From contig CAMQGK010000341.1 in the NCBI GenBank assembly GCA_947000775.1, positions 7,032,501 to 7,096,500 on the forward strand: a stretch of 64,000 bases of DNA, written 5' to 3'. The position numbers were made by a program, and so were the translations under genes. The first letter of the stretch is position 1. Each line of letters begins with the position of its first letter. The notes under the pieces were generated by a model that was given only the letters and a program-made list of their open reading frames with translations, searched no databases and was not told where the DNA came from. This document shows positions 14,901 through 28,458 of this stretch, one piece after another. This stretch comes from Pterois miles. Lineage: Eukaryota > Chordata > Actinopteri > Perciformes > Scorpaenidae.

Positions 14901-17900
14901 CTGACAAAACTTGTCATACTGAGGAGTCTATCTTTTTTAAAGAGCTCCAAGAGGCTCTATAATGTATGCTGCAACTGCAAGAGCCTAGCCTACATTTTTT
15001 TGTCATGCATAGTGGAAATGCTGACATAAAAGATGGCCAGATAGCAATATACAACAGCTGGAGGAGTCAGCGTCACAGTCAGCCATTTAGCCGGCCGTCT
15101 ACGTTTGTGCACACTGACAAACACCTTGTGTTTAGTTTTAAAAAGGTATCTGATGATCAGTACATATGTTACTTTACAACAATGCAATCCTTGTTTAGTA
15201 GTGCTATTATACAGCTTTCAAAGAAACTCTCTTTTGGTGGATCTTGGGAGGCAAAACATAATTCGGTGCTGTCCATGGTGTTGAAAGGTGCACTCAGTAG
15301 ATGTGCTGAGCACTGACATAACTGTCTCCAATCCTGAAAAACGCCTTTGGTGTTTCCATAAGCGCATATATGTGTACATGCATGAACCTGCAGTGTATTT
15401 AAGGGTCCAAGTTGGGGGTTTGAAAATATCCTACTAATTGACCAAAGACCAGCCTTTTTGATCATAATATTAGGTTGTTTCACATGGAGTAAAGCAGAGC
15501 TAAATCACAAGCAGTAAATACTAGTGAAACCGATTCAACAGCAGGCATTTAGTCACATAAAATGCTCGTACCTTTACAGGTGAAGCACTTGAGGTGGAAG
15601 TGCTTGTTCTGCACCCGCAGCACCTCGCCCTTACATGGCTCCCCACACTTGTAGCACTGAATCAGGGGCTTCTCTGTGGAGTGGTGGTGTGTGTCCTGCG
15701 CATGAGCCACTGCAAGAGAGGAGACGTTTGCATTACTATTGAACGGTTATGTTGATGAGTCATCGTGGTTGCTCAGTGCAGTTTTCGTAACATTGCTTTT
15801 AGGTTGTTTTTTTTTTTAACTGTGTTCATCTGAGGACATGCTGTGTGTGAGAATCTGAATCTGCAACATCACACAGACTCCAGAGATAAAGACCAACTGC
15901 TGAGAGCCTGTCAGGGTAAAAAAAGAACAACATTGAGCAGGACGGCACAACTTGGGGTTCACGGCCCAGATAGGCTCTCTGGAGATCAACAGCCTAAATA
16001 TAGTCTGTCTTGATCAGTGGAGGATGGAGAGGAGAAATGCTGAGAGGAGCAGGGCTCGGTAAATGGCACACTAAAAGGGTATTGATAAAATCAGTTCGGC
16101 TATTGAGTTTACTGCACTTTCATCCTCAAAGGAAAATATCATGGGTCATTTGATGTCTATGCCTTGATTATGTTCCCGGAAATCATTTTGCAGCACATAC
16201 TACTGTATATTGAGCTTCTTATTGCCATGTTTGGATTTAGACATTTTAGTGTCAAACACAGTTTGACATTAACTCCTGTCCCATGCTTTTTAGGATGTGG
16301 ATGTCAAGTGTGTGACAGTAAACAGAGCATGACACTCAGCTCAGATAATAATAACACAGAGCGACTAAATGTTTGCTGCTACTGAATATCACACTCTGTG
16401 GACGTTGCAAATGAGTGAATGAAATTCATAGCAGTTGTTAAATACCTTCTTGTAAAGGCCTTTATATTTCCGACTACACTGCCTGTGTGCATTTACAAGA
16501 AAAAACAAGAATAAGAAAAAGTAACTGTGATGTAGAAAAGCAATTTTGCTGAAAACTATTGTTGCCTTCAGATGGAGGTCATGACACAGGACGCACAATA
16601 TGCTCAACATTAACATTAAGTTGTGAGAACACCACTGCAAGGCAACGACACCGAGGCTAACAGCTTTGCAATTTAAAGAGCAGGTGACGTAATGCAGAAA
16701 AATGCAAAGGCATAATGACAGTGAGGCCGTTGGGAATATCAACATTTTCCTCAGAAATATTGTAAAATTGAAAATTAAAATTGAATACTTTACTACTCAG
16801 TCACGGCGCTGTATGGTCTCTGGGTTTATTTCACAAAAATGACTTGCTTGCTTTACATTATCCCTTACTTAACATCCACTGAAAAAATGACCCCCATGAC
16901 CTCCACCATTTCTGAAAACGTCAAACACACAACTCTCTTTCCACTTATGAGGTTATGAATACCTCAGAAGGAGTCAATATCAATTATATAAATCATATCA
17001 ATTATATCAATCATATCAATTCTTCTCGTGAACACGCTACACACAGCCCCATTTGTGTGTTAGTATACTGATGTTATAAAATTACCATTAAACACAAAGT
17101 ACATTAGTACAAAGTATTTAGTCAAAAATGAATAACCAATGAAAACGTTTCACCACATAGTGGCAGGAGAGGGCTGCACAGTGGTGCAGTGGTTAGCACT
17201 GTCGCCTCAGCAGGAGGGTCGCAGATTCAAATCCGACTTGGGGCTCTTCTGTGTGGAGTTTGCATGTTCTCCCTGTGTTAGCGTGGGATTTCTCCGGGTT
17301 CTCCTGTTTCCTCCCACAGTCTAGGTTAATGGATGACATTAAATTGCCCATAGATGTGAATGTGAGTGTGAATGGTTGTCTGTCTCTATGTGCCCTGCGA
17401 TGGACTGGCGACCTGTCCAGGGTGAACCCCCGCGACCCCTAACAGGATAAGCTGTTTAAGATGGATGGATGGTTATGTGAGAGGAAGAGAGGAATAACTG
17501 GCCCAAAGTTGATGGTAATCCATCCAGTAGTTGTTAAGAGAGTTTATACAGAGCCACAAAAAAGGTCTGAAAGTATAAAGAGGGTTTTTAAAGCTTCTTT
17601 GCTTATCATCACCAAGTATACCACGGTATCATCACCAAAGTCATTAGGATCCATCGTCTGGGAGCCATGAACGTCTGTACCAAGTTTTGTGCCAACTGAA
17701 AACTTTGACTTGCTGGTGGCACAAGAGGAAAAGTCAGAGGATAACTGAAGTCAGCAGGCTTCATTCTCTGGGAAATAGAGAAGGTTATACCAAATTTCAT
17801 AGCAATCTATCACAGCTGTTGAGATATTTCAGTCTGAAGCAAAGTGGTGAACCGATCAACACCACTATCCCTAAAGGCACACTGGTGCCACCAACATGAC

Positions 17901-20900
17901 TGCTAATGGTAGTCGAATAGCCTATTTTTAATGGCAACATTTTAAAATGACTGTGGTTGCACAGCATGAATAGATCTTTATCTGGTCAAGATTTAGACAT
18001 CACTTTCTTAATGTGAGGTTTTGTGACGGCCATCTTAATTATCTAAGACAGAGAAGCTATTATCAACTTGCTTTATCTCTACAAGCAGTATCCAGTATTA
18101 TCTTCAGATCCATGACTCGTCAGCCTTCCTCAGTGGAAAGTTTGGCGATACTGACACAGACAGACATTAATCCAGCACTACTCTATGGGATGTAAATACT
18201 GCTGCAGTGCCGCACTGCACACAGTTTATCAGCTGTTCTCAAACCAGCAGATTATTTCACATTCAGGAGCTTTAACTAGAAAGGCAGCCTCTCTCTCTGT
18301 CATCCTCTCATTTCCTCTTTCTCTCTCTCTCTCTTAAATATAAACACACACTTTGAATACACAGTAAAGGATCTTTTCTCTTTTTGCAATGCAATGAATC
18401 ATTAATCTGCAAGGTTAAAATAAGACACCATCAAAGGCACAGAAATAGCATCATGACCAATCGATGGTCGACAAAAGAGACACATTACTCTGGATTATTG
18501 ATGACTTGGCCTACCTCGCATCCCACTTCTACTGTTGCGGTGGCTTCCTGATATTGAGAGGCGGTTTAATTGCAGTGAAAATCAAATCAGGGAGCGAGCC
18601 CAGTGTTCAGAGCATTATTTTCACAGACATTTCCACAGTCTAAAATGTCCTGAGCCAATTCTTAACGACCCAATTCACAGAGCATCAGTCGATTGATAAT
18701 TTTGATTGAAAATGGTCCACAGTCAAAATGGTTGATGTGCAGAACTCGGCTACAAGGGTTCCCACTGGCACCAAGCCCTGGCAGCACATCACCTCCACCC
18801 TCATCAACCTCCAGTGGCTCCTGGAGGCTCTCCTCCTCCTCACCTACAAATCCCTCAACGCCCTGGCTCCTCAGTACCTGACTGACCCTCTTCACCCCTA
18901 CACACAGTCCCGGAAGCTGAGATCCTCAGGCATGGGTAAGCTCCCCATCCCTCACAACAAACTGCACTTTGGGGACAGAGCTCAGATCCCCACAGAGCTT
19001 TGCGACGCCTCTGGACACCTTCAAAAAACTCCTTAAAACAACCTCTTCAACAAGACCTACGGCCTCCAGCTACTGTCATGCTCTGTTTTTTGCATCCATG
19101 TTAAGCATCCTTGGGTTTCTTGAAAGGCGCTATATAAATCCAAATTATTATTATTATTATGAAGTGAGAGAAGTTGTGAGAAACGGTGAAAGATGAAGAT
19201 GGGATAAGCGGAGGGAGGCTGGAAAGAATGTGGTACAAGAGGGTGGAGGATCTGTCTCCAGGCTGGTGCCTCTGATGTGATTACACTCAGCAGGACAATG
19301 AGTCATCTCTGGGTGAACCAGACAATGAACTGAGTCTCAGCAGCTCTGTGTGTGTGTGACATTGCACCTCCATAGAAAAACACAGGCCATCTGGGTAACT
19401 GCACTCTGCAAAAATATCCAATCTAACAATATAACAAGTCATTTTAAGCCTTAAGCAGACTTTTCATCCTAGAGGAACCTATGCTAAATTCCAGTTTATT
19501 ACAACTATTTTTTTGTTTTGCCTGTAATTTCTGTCAACAATAACAACAATGTACTCAATTTAAGTAATTGCTAAGATCTGGAAACACATCACTACCACAA
19601 AGTCCGACAGGGCAAGAGATGATCAAACTGTCTTTGGTGGTGAAATAAAAAATGAGCACATCCGAAATGTTGACAGTGCTCTTAAGTAGCTAAGACTAGC
19701 ATGGAAGGTCAAAGCTGAATCAGGATTTTGGTATTTAAATTGTGACAGTTTGGGATGTAGTTTTTGCCTTTTTTCTCTTTCAAATAAATTTACAACCTGC
19801 CTGAACGTCTTACTGCTTGTATTTCTTGCCCCGTCTGTAGGGGATACCTATTAAAACATAACTTTTTCATTTTCCCATCTTTTGTGTCTGAGTAATGGAG
19901 ACAACATTTTTGGTGCAGTATTGAGGGAGAGCGCTGCGGCCGCCAGCCGCTAAAAGGGCTGTAATGTAATCATTTGGGGCAACCTGGATCCATCAGTTTA
20001 CGTCCACTAAAGGTGTTTTTGCCGCTCACAGGCTCAGATAGTTATCATAAGCGTCTGACATTATGGAAAGGCCCCTACGGAGAAAGCATAGCTTGAAGTT
20101 ACTGAAAAGATTTTCAGTGTCATGGCTGAATATTTAGCCAATGTCGACAACATGGATGTGATGCGAGACACGTGATAACAAACAGACCAGAATAAAGCCA
20201 AAGGTAAGAAAACGTTTTATTTCTCTGTAGGGTCCTTTCCATGATGCTGTCAGACACTTTCACACAATGACAATCTGCGTCTGTCGGTGGCGAAAACACT
20301 TCTAGTGAGCATAAACAGACGATACCACGTTGCCCCAAATAAATTATTACATTACACCCCATTTAGCGGCTGGTGGCTGCAGCGTTCTCCTACAACACTG
20401 GACCAATCAGAAAAAGTGTTTTTCCCATTAGTCACAAGAAAATAGGGTCCAGGTTGAAAAACACCAAAACCGATCCTTTAATCATCCAAAAAGTAATTAT
20501 TGTACCTTATTAATTATTCAGCAGCAAAAGTAATGCATTACATTACTTTATTTATGTTGTTACTTTACTTTTGCCCAGCTCAGTCAATGGTGCTTCTAAA
20601 CAACTCCATCTTTTGCATTTAACACATAGAAACAGAAAATGAGACATATTTGTTTAAAGAGGACCTGTTATGTTTATTTTCAGGCACTTTACTTTCCCAT
20701 ACTGCCCCTTTTTTCTCTTTAGTCTGAAACACTCTGTTTGAGCTCCCACCCCCAATGCTGTGATTGGTCAACCAAACCAAACTCTTGCCATTATGCAAAT
20801 GTGTTACTTGGTGACATCACCACGTTAAGGAAGAAAAGACAGGACATCAATCAAAGCATTTCAGTTAGTGTTTCTGTCGGGGAGAGGGACTCCCTCTGGT

Positions 20901-23157
20901 GTGGACTTTGGGCTTTGTAACTTTGCAGACCTTTTAAAAATATATAACACACTAAAGAAAAGGGGAAAAGGACAAAAGTATAATAGGTACCCTTTAAAAA
21001 GCAGGCAACCCTACAGTTTAGAGAGATCCAGCAGCTAGCTTAGCCTCCGTGGCTGCATACAGTTCTCCACAAGTCCTGACCTCAGCAGTTCGGTTCACAC
21101 ACCTCCAGCTCAGTAAAACTAGGTTATTGCTGAAGGCGTGCCCGTGGCTCAGAAAACATGTGAATAAGGCAACTTTGGAATTGCCGGGAGTCACATTTCT
21201 CCCCTCGGAGAGACTCTGCCTCCCCACCAGCTCGAGTCCCTGCTAGCACGACTCGAACCAGTCTGCCGAGTGCAGAAAGACCGAAGTGATATCAACCCAG
21301 TTTCAAATTGTAATCCTTTATACTGCCAGGGTTGGAAGTAACAAAGTACAACTACTCTTGTTACTGTAATTAAGTCATTTTTCAGGTATTGTACTTTTAT
21401 GAGTATTTTTTTCAAGTCTGTAATTATACTCTTACACTACGTAATCTACTTTGCTATTTTTAAAATCATAATTTTATACCTTGATCTGCATTTTTGTGTT
21501 TCCAATAAGGTTATCCGACTGGATAAACAGACAAAAACAGACCAGCAAATACCATCATGACACACGGACCAAAAAACTCCTATTCTTGCCTGCTGTACCT
21601 GCATACCGGTATTTATTTAGAAAACAAGTCGCCTTAGTTTGATCCATTCATCCTTTTTATCATTTATCAGAGGAGAAAAAAACAAACTGAAAAAACAACA
21701 CTGATAAAAGTGGCGACAGGGAACTAAAACAGTTGCAGGCCCTAAAACCAAAGCAATGTGTTAAAAGACTAAAAATCTCTGTAGATCTGAGGGAAACTGC
21801 AGACAGAGGTGGTGATAATACTCTGTGGGTTTGTCACTACAGGCTAAACCTTTCCCATTACACATTTTATCCAGTGTTCATAAAAAAACATTGAGAGCAG
21901 CTTTAAAGTATATATTGATATGATGCCAACAATCTCTCCGTGAGCCCGTTTGAATAGTCGACTTACTATTTTTAACATTTCACAGAGTGTTGTCCTGTCA
22001 GCCGGGACAGCCCAGCATGGAAAAGTCAACACTGCTAACGTCATAACAGGTTGACAACAGTCCAAGACAGATGTTTAAATCCCATGCACACAGGATCTAA
22101 AAAATGAGCTTTGGATGGGAACCTATGTGTGTTTTTTCCAGCTTAACTCCGCCTGTTGTAGGCTGTTTGGCTCAGCGGTGGCTGCACAGAGGGAGAGAGA
22201 GACTGTGGCAAAGTCAAGCGGGTACTCTACATGATGTTTCATAAAATATAAGGAAGCAAACATCAAAAGAGATGTCAGACATGTTTGGACATAAATCCAT
22301 TAGCAGTGAGGTCTCTTTCAAAACGTTTAGCAGGCCTCCACACTTACATTTACAAAAGCATGACAATTTTACTAAAATAACATGGATTTGAAAGAAATTT
22401 AGTCTTTAGGGGTTCTTGTGATAGCGGCAAAATGGTGCTTGGTTTGCTAGGATGTATATTATATAATGCTATAAATAAGTAAGTACATGAAGCAACCTCA
22501 GCACGGAGCAACTCACTGTGAAATATACAGTGGTACAGTTTTTCCGACCGCTGCTCACATTCCTCATTGTGGGCTGGATGTGTTGGCCGTGCTGACAGAG
22601 TGATCTGTCCTGCCTCATCACCAGGGGATAAAGTGACTGATATGAGCCTAAACACACAATGAACACACACTGACACACACACAGCGACCGCGCTGAGGGA
22701 ACAATAACCAGCAGAGCATCCCAAAGCCAGGCGTAGAGGAAAGGGGGCTGCTCTCTCCACCCCTACATCTCACCCACCCCCCACCCATTTAAGCAGAGCT
22801 GAGCTGCGTTGGCAATAATAGAGGCTGCAGATGATACTCTGGAGGGAAGTGAAGAAGGCCATCTTGAATCCCCTGAGGACAGATTTTCCCATAACACGTG
22901 CCCCAGCTTCACTGGTAAATAACAAAAAAAAATGTGGTTATTGACACAGAGTGCAGGATTTGCTGCCTTCATTTCCTTCCTATGAACCACGAGGAATGCA
23001 AAGCCATATTAGTGGTTTGCAAAATGCACTGGGGGAGATGGGAATTCAATTAAACAAGAGATGAGAGACGAAAAGGTCTAATAAAATATTCAGTCGCTCC
23101 CTGCCTTTGTTACTGTAAGAGTCACAGACAGCAGAGTTAGTACAGACAGCCCCAAAG

Positions 23158-23205
<48 letters not shown>

Positions 23206-26200
23206 CATCTCCACTCTTGGCATCCATGCCAACACTTTTGGCCCCAGATGTGTCTGCTTCATAGACATTAAAACACTCACACAAACACACTTTTTACTCC
23301 ATTAGAAGAAGTTTTGACGCCACGTGTGTCTTCATCAGAGTCAAACAGATCTGAGACTCATTTTCTCTTAAATAACCTCCCCTGATTGGGGAGGGAACAA
23401 TAAGCTGCATGTTGGCAAGGTAAACAGTTTTATATCATATAATAATAAAAAGAGAGAAGTAAAAGTAAATATAAAAATAGCTATTTGTGACTTTGACTAT
23501 GCCCACATACATATTTCCAGTAATATTAGTAATATTAGTATTAGTAAGAATTAGGGGTGGACAAAAATTGATTTACCTACTGTATGTATTGTGTTTATTT
23601 GTTTTTTTTTACAATTTTGAAATCTATTGCTTAAATAAATTTGCTTCATATTGAGTCTATGTGGAGGTAGAAGGAAGTTACCATCTACCCCCACAAGCTT
23701 TTATTGTTGTAGTCGGAGTAACGTAATGTCATATCCGTTCTGTATCCGTCAAAACAAACAGCAGTCAGCAGCAGAGAGCCGAAATGAAAAAGTAGAAAGG
23801 AGGAGGGTCTGTGTGGATCCGACCTGCACCCTTACATTTTAAATCCAACGTGGTAAACACTACACATACAGGAAAATTACGGAAACACTTTGGGTTTCAA
23901 CTTTTTCCCATTATCTAGTGTCCAAAATAAATCATGATATTGAATTGCAATACATATTGAATCGGCATCAAAGTATCATGATAGTATCGGATCAGGAGAT
24001 AGGTGACTCGTCCCAGCCCTAATGCTGAATCAGTTCCCTATCATGGGAGGTAAATTAAGAGCTCAGTCTCAGGACTCTGATGAAGACGTGGTGTTGAAAC
24101 ATTACGTTTTCTAATAAAGTTGATTGCCTTAAATCCGTGTGCTCCAGTGTGCTTTGTTCCTGGTCTCTAAAGTCTCGTCTGGAACAAGATTGCCGTATTC
24201 TGTGAGCACCGGACTGACACACTATTCCTTGTGAAACAGTTGAAGTGTGTGAAACCTCCTTTCTTCACACTTTTTTACTCCAGTATCCATCCGATCCAAC
24301 CAGTTTGGGGTGGAGTATTCCAAGGGGGTCTGACCCATAATGAATATCAAAGGGCACAAAATATGCCCACCATGAAATCCCAAAGCGTGATCGGATGAGT
24401 TTGGGGGGAGGGCGTTTGGAGCTCTTCATCATCCAGACATAACAAGCAGCTCTTAACCCTCCCCTCCATGAATATGTATGGTGGATTCACCGCCTCCCCG
24501 CCCCGCTGCCCCACCACCCAGACAAAGCACTTCAAACACGGGCACAAATTGCGGGAGGGGGGACCCTATCAGCCTCCACCAGGCCCCCCAACCTTGAATA
24601 ACTAATCCTCAGGGACCTGGCTTTGGAATAATGATCTGCTCTGAATGGTTGAACAGCACAGTGCTGAGCGTTTGTTGTTGGGCAGGTACATAATACTAAT
24701 ACTAGGCCGATAAACAGAGCGAGGGGTTACTTATCTGAGAGGAGACAACGGTGACTTCATGAAGTGCAGACGCCATTGTGTTTGAAGAAGTGGAGCTGAA
24801 AAATGCCTTGGCTCTTTGCCTCTGAATGACAGCCCCACACTCCTGTGTCATATTTCCTGTGATAATCAAACCGATTGATGCCAGACAGGGAGGATGTTTG
24901 TTGACTGGCACATTGTATGGCTACAGTCTGCTCTCACAACGCTCTTGTTGTTATAGCCTCTGTATATTTTAGGTCAGTGACTGCCTCTCCCCCGGCCGAC
25001 CACTTATCTCATCTGTATATTCTGGTCCTGTATACCAGCTGTCCAAACAGTGTATGTCTATGAGAGTGTTGCATTGATGTCTGTGAAAGGGTTTAGCTCC
25101 TCTTTCAGGGGGTAGACACTGGCAAGCTTCAAAGATGAGGCACCACTGCAGTTGTCTGCAGCAAAATCACAGGAAGCAGCCCCACAGGCGCATTAGACTT
25201 TCATGTCAAAACGAAAAATGTTCAGATTCGAGGAGTTCTGGGAGTTGGTGACGTACATGTGATGACGATTATCTCATTTCAGTTTGGTCAGCAGGGCCTC
25301 TTATGCAGACAGAGCATAAGTAAATTAATCAACTATTCATACAATTCGTGCAGAAATCTCAGAAGCACGTGTAGATCAAGATCTGACTGCCGTGGGTACA
25401 CACGGCCCCAATAAATTACAAACTATTTCAAGGGTATTCTTGGCTTTAAAAATAGGACAACCGCCTGCGAGCAGACAAAACGCTTGCACTGCAATCCTTT
25501 TATTATGATTCATCATTCTGAGTGTACAGTATAATCCAGTGTTTGGTCAGCTGTGCATCTGGATGGTACAAAGCCCACCTGGCCTCAGACAGGTTGCATG
25601 ATGAGATCCCCGGAGGATACAAGAAGCTGCCATAGCTTTAGAGGAATGAAAAAGTAGAGGCCTGTAAATGTGGACGATAAACCCAGACGAGCCTCCTGCC
25701 ACCAGCAGATCCTGAGAGAGGGCAGGCGAAGCAGCGGGTTAAGTCTACGGAAAACTTTCAGAGGGATTGTGGGAGATGAACATGTGGCAGCCAGAGGTTA
25801 TGGGTGTCCTGCCAGCACGGGGGACTCGATGGCAACAGCCTTTTTCTTTGTGGCCGGACGAATCCACATCAAGAGGACGAGCTCCAGAGCTGGACGCCGC
25901 CTCCAGCCACCAGAGTGCTGTCAGATATTCAAACAAACCTACACACTCGTATCTGTCAAAACAAAATCTGTAAACATGTTTTTTTCCAGTGATAGAAATA
26001 TTTTCAGACAGAGCATAAAAATATCACAAGCCCACACGTAGAACAGTGTTTGTCTATACAAGCTGGAGGATCAACTCATGAAGCAAAATATCAAGCTGGT
26101 TTCATAGAGACACTATTAAAGCTGCAGAGACCAGAAATGGAGCAAATATGATTTTAAAAAGTTACTACATCTTGACAGTTGTGCATGAGACAGGTAATCT

Positions 26201-28386
26201 GAAAATAATCATGTGTCTCTATGTCTTCGAGTGCTCCTAAAGGCATCTGCAAGATTTCACAGACCGGGGAAAAACAAGCAGCTGTCAATCACTCATGAAC
26301 TCTGATCATATGTCAAACGAGGCAGCGCTGATCAAATATGAATCAATATTCTGTTACTGTAATGCCTATTTCTTGCCTCAAATGTTCTCAGAAACATCTT
26401 GTAGTTACTGTTTAGCTGTAAAATGAGAAAGTTGGTGACCAGGCAGCCATGTTGAGATCTGTTGAGAAAATACCAAGCACTGCACACTAAGGAGGTCAGC
26501 TGGTGTTACCGATTACACCAGACATTCTCCCACAAAAGATGATGGTCAATATTTGCAGCACGCTTATTTTGCTCTTTACCGTCGGGTGGCGGTGTGTCTG
26601 GCCTCTCCGGTCCGCTACGTGGCACTGTTGCACCGCTCCGTCCTCCTCGCGGCAGTTACTTCATTAACGTTATGGTTCCTTTAAAGCATTGACCTTAAAT
26701 CTGAAATACTGCCAATTTTCGCTTTGACACCAAATCCTCTGCCATCTCTCGGTCTCTCAACACTCTCTCGGCCCGTGTGAGACATATGACAACATGCTAC
26801 TCTAAGCTGACTCCTTACGAAGCAGATGCATTCAGTTTCAGATTGTAGCGTCCGTCATCCAACTGTGTTTTGATAACATGCTGATGATATGCCACAATGG
26901 GTTTTATTTCTGTTAAAAAAGAAACAAGCAAAATGATGGTAAGGGCAGTAAGTACAAAATGTAATCAGTGTGTACCCAACCACAGCGTAATACCGGTAAC
27001 ACCGACTACCGGGACAAGGCTTCCACCCACCAGCCAGAGCGCAACCAATAGGAATGATCTGGTTGTGGTTTGACCAATCACCTGTGATTGGTCAATGGTG
27101 ATGCATCATGACATCTTGTAATAGATGAATATAATGGTGATGCATCATGACTTATTATTACTGGGATTCGTTACTTTCTTATTCACTTCCAGTCCAGTAG
27201 ACTTGAATGTGGAAGACGTTGAAGTAATAGTTTGCTTTTAGTAATATTTATGGAGTCAGAATATGCGCGTTACCTGCTAGTTTTAAAATTTTAAAACTCA
27301 AAAAGAAAGGAAGACAATTGTTGCCATTACTGCTCTTTTGAATTCATACCAGACGTTTTTGTTATAGAAAATTGCGCCTATGTAGCTGCTTGCTATGAGT
27401 CATACTGACAAACAATGCTCAACCTCACGACCACATGCCCCAGCAAATTGCCGGGAATGTTAATATCTCTGCAACATGCCCCCTGTCTTCACCTAATTCA
27501 TCCCGCACAGCTGGACGACCTCAGTTATAGGTGGAAACAATCATCTTTTTTGTCCGAACGGGACACTATGAATGAGGCCACAGCTGACAACAATGGAGTG
27601 TACCTTTTAGATGGTCACCATGGCAACGGCTGCAGACAGAGCGAGCAAGCGAGCGAGAGAGAGAGAGACACAGGTCCACAGCTCTGCGCAGTGTGGATCC
27701 CTACACTAGTGCTCCACTTCGTCTTCTCTCTACATGTTACCTTTACATCCAGCCGGCGTGAGATGACGGATGGTTTGAGCTACCTGCACATCGTCACCCT
27801 GAACGTTTCAGTGTCACACTCCTACACAACCAGCCAGATGCTTTGTCCCAGCACACATTTACATAAAGACTGACGCTGCCAAACCAAGAAGACTCAGACC
27901 CAAGCATCAGCTGCTCCAGAGTACTGAGAAGGGCGTAGCAAGTCTTAAACTCGAGAGAATATGTTGATATGTCGAAGATGCACATTTATACTGTGTTATC
28001 AGTGGAGCCTCTTGAAAGCAACACACACCCACATAGAAAGATGTCCATATTACTGTGGCTACATCCACACATATCTAAAAATAATCATCACTCAAACTAA
28101 ATGTAATTCACATCAAATCCGTGCAGCACATCTACACACACACACTGCACACAGTCAACAGCACAACAAGCAAAACAAATCACATGAAAACACACTCCTG
28201 ACACACACTCTCTGACCACAATACCTTTTTCTTTGACCATGACCATTGGAATTGAGGTAAATCTGCACCAGAAAAGGCTCCGGGTATCGATCACCAGTAA
28301 CACCGGAGCAGCTAGTTCCTTTATATAGTCAAGACTGAAGAGCAAAAAACAGCCGAGACACCAGAGAGAGAGAGAGAGAGAGAGAG

Positions 28387-28458
<72 letters not shown>

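Noticed and set aside
17168..17260. tRNA-like sequence (A- and B-box words)
   Set aside because: It is the head of a high-copy SINE-like repeat and does not fold into a full cloverleaf with proper acceptor stem by eye; not a tRNA gene. The same holds for 38527-38620 and 59110-59200.
25670..26041. 123-codon plus-strand ORF with overlapping frames
   Set aside because: Several frames are open in the same stretch, none with recognisable sequence; likely a GC-richer patch.
27415..27873. 152-codon plus-strand ORF in ablim1 intron 1
   Set aside because: No similarity to any family I know, no flanking splice logic and a low-complexity SERERD segment; probably chance.
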